From positions 1-36,523 of the forward strand of contig CANRBR010000005.1 in assembly GCA_947628915.1 (NCBI GenBank): DNA of 36,523 bases, given 5' to 3'. The position numbers were made by a program, and so were the translations under genes. Under the pieces are notes generated by a model. The model did no database searches. It saw only the letters and a list, made by a program, of their open reading frames with translations, and was not told the origin of the DNA. This DNA comes from an uncultured Bacilli bacterium. GTDB lineage: Bacteria > Bacillota_I > Bacilli_A > RF39 > UBA660. Below, piece by piece: positions 31,012 to 36,523 of this stretch. The stretch's first letter is position 1. Each line of letters starts with the position of its first letter.

Positions 31012-31374
31012 ATGCAATCTAAAAAGTACATAATTATTGGATTTTATCTTAAATACTTAATCCTTTTATTACTATTTAAAGTAATATGGGTATTTCAATA
31101 CTTTGATAATTATTTTATAGTATTTATACCACTATCATATCTAGTAGTAAAATATACTTTTATATACCCTTTAGAAAAGAATAAATATCCAAAAAAAGAT
31201 TATTTATTGCCAGTAATTATAGGATATACAATATTGAATTTAATTTTTGGAATGCATTTATTATACGATATATGTATTATAGTATTTTTATTAATATTAA
31301 AAGATAAAAACACGACAGTTGAACAAGAGACGAGTAAATATATTAAAGAATATTATGAAAATAAAAATAAATAA
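31012..31374 (+). CDS. Small membrane protein of unknown function
   Basis: 120 residues with about four predicted spans (near 8-28, 33-53, 65-82 and 83-97) and a charged tail (KDKNTTVEQETSKYIKEYYENKNK). No motif I recognise. It is monocistronic: its own extended -10 promoter is upstream, and a hairpin at 31376-31415 (GTGA-GT-AAAAAAGT .. ACTTTTTT-CAG-TCAC) follows. Confidence 0.6.
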   Translation: MQSKKYIIIGFYLKYLILLLLFKVIWVFQYFDNYFIVFIPLSYLVVKYTFIYPLEKNKYPKKDYLLPVIIGYTILNLIFGMHLLYDICIIVFLLILKDKNTTVEQETSKYIKEYYENKNK

Positions 31375-31580
31375 AGTGAGTAAAAAAGTTTAATAATTAT
31401 ACTTTTTTCAGTCACACTAATTTGAGTTCACATCTGTTTTAAAAGAGTATTTATTAAATGATATTAGATGTGTGCAACTAAAAAGATATCTAGGTCAACT
31501 AAAATTATTCTATTTGCAACCAAAACTATGTATATTTTAAATAAAAAATGTAGTAAACTTAAATCGTTAAGGAGGATTAT

Positions 31581-34172
31581 ATGATAGAACTTAAAAATGT
31601 ATGTAAGACATACAAATCAAAAAAGGGAAGTAAGACAAAGGCACTCAATAATATATCTTTAAAGTTTGATGAAAAAGGTATGACTTTTATACTTGGTAAA
31701 AGTGGAAGTGGTAAGTCCACACTTTTAAACATACTTGGAGGACTTGATAAATATGATAGTGGAGATATGCTAATACTAGGTAAGAGTAGCAAAGACTTTA
31801 ATGCTTCTTTATTTGATTCATATAGAAATACCTATGTTGGATTCGTATTTCAAGAGTTTAATATATTAGAAGACTATAATGTATACGAAAATATCGTTTT
31901 AGCCCTACAGTTACAACAAAAAGATATAGATAAAGAAAAAATAGATAACCTACTTGATAAATTAGAGTTAAGAGATTTAAAAAATAGAAAATTAAACGAA
32001 CTATCAGGTGGACAAAAACAAAGAGTCGCAATCGCACGCGCACTAATAAAAGACCCTAAAATAATACTTGCAGATGAACCAACTGGAAATCTCGATAGTA
32101 AAACAGGTAAGCAAGTTATGGACTTACTAAAAGAAATAAGTAAAGAAAAACTTGTAATTATTGTTTCACACGATACAGAATCTGCTGATAAATATGGTGA
32201 TAGAATAATTGAAATTAAAGATGGCAGCGTTATAAAAGATACAAAAGAATGTGTAACTAAAGATGATAAAGATACCTATAAACCTATTAAATCAAAACTA
32301 CCATTTAAAGATAGTTTTAAACTGGGAATAGGTAGTTTAAGACATAAAAAGATTAAATTAGTATTTACAATATTACTTACAATAGGTACTTTACTATTTT
32401 TAAGTATTATGGATACATTATCAAATTACAATGTTGAGGAAGCCCATTCCAAACTATTAGTAGATAAAAAAGAAGAATTTATAAAAATAGAAAAGTATTA
32501 TTTCTTTAATAACAAGTATGATAAATACGACTTTTATAATAAAGACCAAGTTAAATTAACTATAGAAGATGAGGACTACATAAATTCAAAACTTAAAAAT
32601 AAGTATTATCCTATATATAAATTACAGGAGTCACACACATTTATGCAAATTGGTGAGGCATTAAAGATAGGAGATATCGCCCACAATAGTTTTTATTTAG
32701 AAATGGGTGCGTACCGTCCTTTAAATATAGTAGTTGTAGACAATTTTAACAATTTTACAAAAGAAAAAATAATAGGAAGATATCCTAGTAATTATAATGA
32801 GATATTAATTCCAAATTATATGGCTGATTTAATTATTGAGGGTGGTATTACAACTTATGAGAAAAACGATGTAGATGAATTTAGCGATGATTATACATTT
32901 AAGCCTAAAGATTATGAAGATATAATAAATAGTAATAAAACATTCTATTTTGGAAGTAAAGGTAAAGTAAAAATAGTTGGAATAATAGATTATGATTTAT
33001 CTAAATATAATTCATTAAAAAATAGAGAATATGATTATGGTGCTATGACTGATGAGCAATTTGATTTATTGGATGAACTTATTTTAAAAGAAAAAAATTT
33101 ATATAATAATGTCTATGTAACTAGTGAATTTATAGAAAAACTAGATGTTGCTAATATAGAAGAATTAGATGAAAATACTGTTTTCTTTAATTTAGATAGT
33201 GATGATGTTGATTTACAAAGAGAGGGTTATTATATAGCCCCAGCAATACTTCAAAATGAATTAGAGTATTATGATGGAACTAAGTGGGTAAAGACTAAAA
33301 ATTTAAATAAAAACGATGTTATTATAAATATATATCAATTAATGAAAGGTTCTTTACAAGACTACGAAAAAGGATTAGAAAAGTATATTTCAAATAATCC
33401 AGATGTAGATGTAGAAACACTAGAGAAGAGATACTTTGTTAATTATATAAAAGATTTTGATATAATCGGTAAAAAAGTAAATCTAAAAGTTAAAAATAGA
33501 ATTGATGAAGTCGTTAACGATTATAAAGATTTAAACATTATTGGTATTACAGGATTTAGTGATACTCAAAGTAGAAATTATTATTTATCTAATGATTTAG
33601 TTGGCGAATATAAAATAGAAGTAATACAAAAGACAGGTTATCTTGTACCAATGTCAGATTATAAAGACTTTAAATATATGTTAACTATATTCCCTTATAA
33701 TAGTGAAATACAAGCAGTCACACCTTATAGTGAAGAAGTTACAATGCTTGTAAGGACTATAGAAATATTAAAAAATATAGCGTTCTATGTAAGTTTAGTA
33801 CTATTTATATTTACAGTATTTTTGATAGGTAACTTTATTATGACAAGTATTCACTACCGTAAAAAAGAGATTGGGGTTTTAAGGGCTCTTGGAGCGAGAA
33901 GTGTTGATATTGTTAAGATATTCTTATGGGAAGGTATTGTAATGTCATTTATATCAGCTACTATTGCATCGATATTACTTGTTTTAGTAACTAATTTACT
34001 AAATAATGTAATTATGGCAGGTACAAATTTGATACTAACACCTTTCATACTTAATATAAGACAGTTTGTATTAATATATTTAGTTGTATTTATAGTAACT
34101 ATTATATCAAGTATTATACCAATCATTAAGATATCTAAAATGAAACCAATAGATGCTATTTTAAACAAGTAG
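31581..34172 (+). CDS. ABC transporter ATPase-FtsX permease fusion (MacB-like topology), paralogue 2
   Basis: 863 residues, the same plan as the protein coded at 23970. The ATPase carries GKSGSGKST, VFQEFNI, LSGGQKQRVAIARAL and IILADEPTGNLD. A span follows at about 258-275, then a ~460-residue extracytoplasmic region that has diverged strongly from paralogue 1, then FtsX spans with RKKEIGVLRALGARSVDIVKIF and the ending KMKPIDAILNK. The high identity of the ATPase and FtsX ends against divergent outer regions suggests different ligands. AAGGAGG precedes ATG 31581. The ~200-nt upstream gap has no clear consensus promoter. Confidence 0.92.
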   Translation: MIELKNVCKTYKSKKGSKTKALNNISLKFDEKGMTFILGKSGSGKSTLLNILGGLDKYDSGDMLILGKSSKDFNASLFDSYRNTYVGFVFQEFNILEDYNVYENIVLALQLQQKDIDKEKIDNLLDKLELRDLKNRKLNELSGGQKQRVAIARALIKDPKIILADEPTGNLDSKTGKQVMDLLKEISKEKLVIIVSHDTESADKYGDRIIEIKDGSVIKDTKECVTKDDKDTYKPIKSKLPFKDSFKLGIGSLRHKKIKLVFTILLTIGTLLFLSIMDTLSNYNVEEAHSKLLVDKKEEFIKIEKYYFFNNKYDKYDFYNKDQVKLTIEDEDYINSKLKNKYYPIYKLQESHTFMQIGEALKIGDIAHNSFYLEMGAYRPLNIVVVDNFNNFTKEKIIGRYPSNYNEILIPNYMADLIIEGGITTYEKNDVDEFSDDYTFKPKDYEDIINSNKTFYFGSKGKVKIVGIIDYDLSKYNSLKNREYDYGAMTDEQFDLLDELILKEKNLYNNVYVTSEFIEKLDVANIEELDENTVFFNLDSDDVDLQREGYYIAPAILQNELEYYDGTKWVKTKNLNKNDVIINIYQLMKGSLQDYEKGLEKYISNNPDVDVETLEKRYFVNYIKDFDIIGKKVNLKVKNRIDEVVNDYKDLNIIGITGFSDTQSRNYYLSNDLVGEYKIEVIQKTGYLVPMSDYKDFKYMLTIFPYNSEIQAVTPYSEEVTMLVRTIEILKNIAFYVSLVLFIFTVFLIGNFIMTSIHYRKKEIGVLRALGARSVDIVKIFLWEGIVMSFISATIASILLVLVTNLLNNVIMAGTNLILTPFILNIRQFVLIYLVVFIVTIISSIIPIIKISKMKPIDAILNK

Positions 34173-34214
34173 TATATAAATATAATAAATTAAGTTTAGA
34201 AATGTGAAGATTAT

Positions 34215-34233
34215 GTGAAATTTTCACTTTTTT
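34215..34233 (+). terminator. Terminator after ABC fusion 2
   Basis: GTGAA - ATT - TTCAC then TTTTTT; a short stem but a good T run. Confidence 0.6.
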
Positions 34234-34278
34234 AAAACTTTTTTCAAGAAAAAAAAGGAAATCGAAAAGTTTTGTAGA

Positions 34279-34312
34279 ATGATATATATGGGAGGTGATA
34301 TATATCATTTTT
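34279..34312 (+). repeat. Perfect inverted repeat upstream of the Rpn gene
   Basis: ATGATATATAT (34279-34289) - GGGAGGTG - ATATATATCAT (34298-34308) followed by TTTT. The loop exposes a Shine-Dalgarno-like GGGAGGTG with no start codon after it. It could be a weak terminator or a leader structure. Confidence 0.55.
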
Positions 34313-34332
34313 AGTTTAGGCTGAGTAGTTTC

Positions 34333-34338
34333 TATAAT
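34333..34338 (+). promoter_or_regulatory. Putative -10 of the Rpn gene
   Basis: TATAAT 37 nt before ATG 34375; no good -35. TTGGAGG ribosome binding site follows. Confidence 0.45.
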
Positions 34339-34374
34339 AAAAGAATAAAAAGGGAACAGATTGGAGGAAATTAC

Positions 34375-34771
34375 ATGATAAATGAAAAAGAGTTTATCTC
34401 ACTTAAATTCGATTTACTTTTTAAAAAAGTATTTGGAAGTGAGGAAGATTTAATTCCAATAAAGAAGTTACTTAAAGAAGTGCTAGGAATAGTACCTAAA
34501 GATGTAAAGATATTAAATAGTGAACTAGTAGGTAGACCATATAAAGATAGAGATGTAAGAGTAGACTTAGTAGTAGAGTTAGAGGACTCTACAAAAATAA
34601 ATGTAGAAGTAAATACCGATGTAACACAAACTCTAATAGAGAGAAATGTATATTATATGTGTAGGAATATGAGTATGGACTTAGCTCCCAAAAGAATATT
34701 AGGAAAAATAAATAGACATATACAAATAAACTTAGATTATAGTGGAAAACATGTTAATGATAAAATAAGAA
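34375..34771 (+). pseudogene. Rpn-family (PD-(D/E)XK) recombination-promoting nuclease, interrupted by IS21
   Basis: The frame begins MINEKEFISLKFDLLFKKVFG, the usual N-terminus of the Rpn/PDDEXK transposase-like family, and carries catalytic-type residues in RDVRVDLVVELEDSTKINVEVN (Asp and E-x-N, where E-x-Q is usual). It is native to about codon 132. From 34772 the sequence is the left end of an IS21 element, so the last 24 codons up to the stop at 34845 (YKKWKIKMYKIVHK..) are IS-derived. The C-terminal half should lie beyond the right end of the window. Rpn proteins are DNA endonucleases linked to recombination and phage defence. Confidence 0.8.
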
Positions 34772-34842
34772 TGTACAAAAAGTGGAAAATAAAAATGTAC
34801 AAAATTGTACATAAAATAAACCCACAAAAGTACATTCTTTTT

Positions 34843-34851
34843 TGATATAAT
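34843..34851 (+). promoter_or_regulatory. Extended -10 promoter of istA
   Basis: TGATATAAT, 25 nt upstream of ATG 34877, inside the IS left end. Confidence 0.6.
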
Positions 34852-34876
34852 TACTCCAGAATTGGAGGTGAAAAGA

Positions 34877-36091
34877 ATGGTAAATTGGAAAGGAGCTAGA
34901 ACATGTTTCGAAACTGTAAATACAAAGCCTAATTATTCTGCATTAGGAAGATTATATAATGTTGATAGAAGAACAGCTAAAAAAAGATATAATGGGATTG
35001 AAAACAAACAAACACGGGAAAGACATTCAATATTAGATAAATATCAAAATATAATAATAGAAAAATGTAATATACCAGGAACAAATATAAAATCTGTTTA
35101 TAAATATATTCAAATGAATATTGATAATAATATTGGAACATACTCAAATTTTAATAAATATATTCATAAGAATAAAGAAATTATATTTAACGATAATAAA
35201 GAAGCTCATGTATTATTGGAAACTGATTATGGAGTTCAATTACAATTCGATTGGAAAGGACCTATAAAACTTCATTTTAAGAATGGAGAGATAATTGAGT
35301 TTTATATATTCTCTACTACTTTATGTTCATCTAGGTTTCATACATTTATCTACAGTGAATTTATGACATTAGAATCAGTTGAGAGATGTTTGATTGAAAC
35401 CTTTGAAATAATTGGAGGAATTCCCAAAGAATGTTTAACTGATAATATGTCATCTATTATTAACTATTCTGAAAAAGCTTTTACGAATGAATTTAAAGTT
35501 TTTGCCAAAGATATGGGTTTTATTCCTAAACATTGTAAAATAAATAGCCCTGAGACAAAAGGTAAAGATGAATCCTGTAATAGATTTATGAATTGGCTGT
35601 TACCTTATGACTATGAGTTCAATACAAAAAATGAATTGTTAGAAATTGTAAAGAATTTAAATAAAGAAATAAATAAAGAAGTAAGTCAAACAACTAATAT
35701 GCCACCTGTCACTTTATTTACAAAAGAAAAAGAATACCTACAACCATTACCAAATAAAACAATAATTGAGCAGTATTTAGATTCTTTAATTGCCGTTAAA
35801 GTTCAAAATACTATGTTGTTTTACTATAAAGGTAGTAGATATTCAGTACCAAAGAAGTATATTAACAAAACTTTAAAAGTAAAAGAAATTGATAATAAAC
35901 TTCAAGTGTATTATAACAAAGAATTAATAAAAATACACGATATAAATGATAAAAAAATAAATTATGATTATCAAGACTATGTTGAAGGACTAAGTTCTAG
36001 TATATATAATAAATCACAAGAAGAAATAGATAAATTAGCTAAACATAATCTTGAACTATTAAATAAAATAACAAAAAAGAAAGAAGGATAA
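34877..36091 (+). CDS. istA: IS21-family transposase IstA
   Basis: 404 residues from ATG 34877 (GGAGGTG at 34864-34870; an in-frame TTG at 34862 overlaps that site and is rejected). It has an N-terminal HTH (YSALGRLYNVDRRTAKKRYNGI), then the DDE core: LETDYGVQLQFDWKG (first Asp), ECLTDNMSSI (second Asp) and NSPETKGKDESCNRFMNWLLPYDYEF (Glu). The C-terminal Mu-type beta segment is FYYKGSRYSVPKKYINKTLKVK. It catalyses cut-and-paste or copy-out transposition with its ATPase partner IstB. The reading frame is intact, so the element may be active. A small ORF starts 4 nt after the stop. Confidence 0.93.
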   Translation: MVNWKGARTCFETVNTKPNYSALGRLYNVDRRTAKKRYNGIENKQTRERHSILDKYQNIIIEKCNIPGTNIKSVYKYIQMNIDNNIGTYSNFNKYIHKNKEIIFNDNKEAHVLLETDYGVQLQFDWKGPIKLHFKNGEIIEFYIFSTTLCSSRFHTFIYSEFMTLESVERCLIETFEIIGGIPKECLTDNMSSIINYSEKAFTNEFKVFAKDMGFIPKHCKINSPETKGKDESCNRFMNWLLPYDYEFNTKNELLEIVKNLNKEINKEVSQTTNMPPVTLFTKEKEYLQPLPNKTIIEQYLDSLIAVKVQNTMLFYYKGSRYSVPKKYINKTLKVKEIDNKLQVYYNKELIKIHDINDKKINYDYQDYVEGLSSSIYNKSQEEIDKLAKHNLELLNKITKKKEG

Positions 36092-36095
36092 TAAA

Positions 36096-36326
36096 ATGAA
36101 TGGAAATATAAGAAAAAAATTTAATATAGAAATAAAAATAAGTAATTATTTATTAGATTTAAAAAATTATGCCCAAGGAGCATATTATTATTTAACCAAT
36201 AATCCATTAGTTACTGATAAAGAAGAAATTATATCATGTTTAGAGTCAGTACCAGAAATTATTGAAATAATAGACAAATTAATAGGAGAACTGGAGGTCT
36301 TGTACGAAAATGAACAATTACAATAA
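36096..36326 (+). CDS. Small helical protein between istA and istB
   Basis: 76 residues, mostly helical and acidic (FNIEIKISNYLLDLKNYAQGAYYYLTNN .. EEIISCLESVPEIIEIIDKLIGELEVLYENEQLQ). No family recognised. It starts 4 nt after istA (AGAAGGATAATAAAATG), and its end overlaps the istB start by 17 nt, so it is translated as part of the IS operon. Two-gene IS21 elements lack it; it could be an accessory factor or regulator of this IS branch. Confidence 0.65.
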   Translation: MNGNIRKKFNIEIKISNYLLDLKNYAQGAYYYLTNNPLVTDKEEIISCLESVPEIIEIIDKLIGELEVLYENEQLQ

Positions 36327-36523
36327 ATTATTGAACAATTTAGAAACTTTAAAATTAAATAAGATAAGAGAAAATATAGATGAATACATAGATTTAATTA
36401 ATAATAAAAAGAAAAACTTTATAGATTCATTATATGAACTTACAAATTTTGAAATAAATGTAATGGAGGAAAAGAGAATATCACATTCAATACAATTTGC
36501 AGGATTTCCATTCATGAAAAGCT
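36310..36523 (+). CDS. istB: IS21-family helper ATPase IstB, N-terminal part (runs off window)
   Basis: The frame from ATG 36310 reads MNNYNKLLNNLETLKLNKIR, then ENIDEYIDLINNKKKNFIDSLYELTNFEINVMEEKRISHSI and QFAGFPFMKS at the window end. This is the N-terminal helical domain of IstB, which precedes the AAA+ ATPase domain (Walker A expected about 40 residues further on, outside the window). IstB assembles on DNA, selects targets and activates IstA. A GGAGG lies 12 nt upstream inside the previous ORF. Confidence 0.85.
   Translation, partial: MNNYNKLLNNLETLKLNKIRENIDEYIDLINNKKKNFIDSLYELTNFEINVMEEKRISHSIQFAGFPFMKS

Larger units (their letters stand above)
34772..36523 (+). mobile_element. IS21-family insertion sequence, right end outside the window
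   Basis: The left end begins at TGTACAAAAAGTGG (34772) inside the Rpn gene, and TGTACA-type motifs recur at 34796, 34806 and 34830, as in the multiple terminal repeats of IS21 elements. It is followed by istA, a small extra ORF and istB in one operon. The right terminal repeat and target duplication cannot be checked here. Confidence 0.82.

Noticed and set aside
31415-31580. Hidden small RNA or toxin gene upstream of ABC fusion 2
   Set aside because: No short frame with a ribosome binding site and no convincing promoter-terminator pair on either strand; nothing supported here.

Overview
The window is a strongly AT-rich, gene-dense stretch of bacterial chromosome. TGG encodes Trp and TGA is used as a stop, so the standard bacterial code fits. 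Strong AGGAGG-type ribosome binding sites, -10 boxes with an upstream TG, many lipobox lipoproteins, a bile-salt-hydrolase-type enzyme, and IS30 and IS21 elements point to a low-GC Bacillota, most plausibly a gut-associated member of the Bacilli (Erysipelotrichales or RF39-like). The genus cannot be fixed from the sequence alone. Almost every gene is on the + strand.

Layout. (1) 1-2368: the end of a guanine/cytidine-deaminase-family gene, then a GntR/YtrA regulator - ABC ATPase - ABC permease operon whose promoter carries a palindromic operator. (2) 2519-8291: single genes for exported or membrane proteins (a coiled-coil surface protein, a membrane-anchored protein, a lipoprotein), a PH-like protein followed by a TM2 protein, an MmcQ/YjbR protein and a membrane-anchored glycerophosphodiester phosphodiesterase. 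(3) 8334-11095: a Nudix remnant overlapped by an EVE-HNH modification-dependent endonuclease, then a small OB-fold / CmpB-like / cyclophilin-like operon. (4) 11239-14781: a giant MMPL/RND transporter with about six helical repeats inserted in its first extracytoplasmic loop. (5) 14885-15225: a small hydrophobic peptide with a converging antisense RNA (type I toxin-antitoxin architecture). (6) 15346-21153: a divergent XRE regulator and a long run of lipoproteins, zinc-ribbon membrane proteins and a C-terminally anchored surface protein, including a tandem lipoprotein duplication. (7) 21283-23852: a DUF3800 protein followed by a convergent small RNA with its own promoter and terminator, and a PcfJ-like protein. 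(8) 23970-34172: two paralogous ATPase-FtsX fusion transporters bracketing a duplicated type I toxin-antitoxin unit split by a frameshifted IS30-family element, a bile salt hydrolase, two lipoproteins and a membrane protein. (9) 34375-end: an Rpn-family nuclease gene cut by an IS21-family element that runs off the window.

Most notable is a family of three type I toxin-antitoxin-like loci (one at 14885-15225, two nearly identical copies at 26519-26849 and 28620-28951). Each encodes a 25-29 residue peptide starting M-[KT]-K-[KR]-[DE]-L followed by one membrane span. Each has a 5' leader element exactly complementary (11-12 nt) to the 3' end of the same mRNA, and an opposing promoter with exact 17-nt spacing that drives an antisense RNA over the 3' region. 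The two antitoxin types share a 5' hairpin (GCAA..TTTGCATA), and in the duplicated copies a perfect double stem hides the Shine-Dalgarno. The peptides lack the Fst-type P-x-x-x-G motif, so this may be an undescribed family. A second candidate system is the DUF3800 gene with its convergent ~70-nt RNA.
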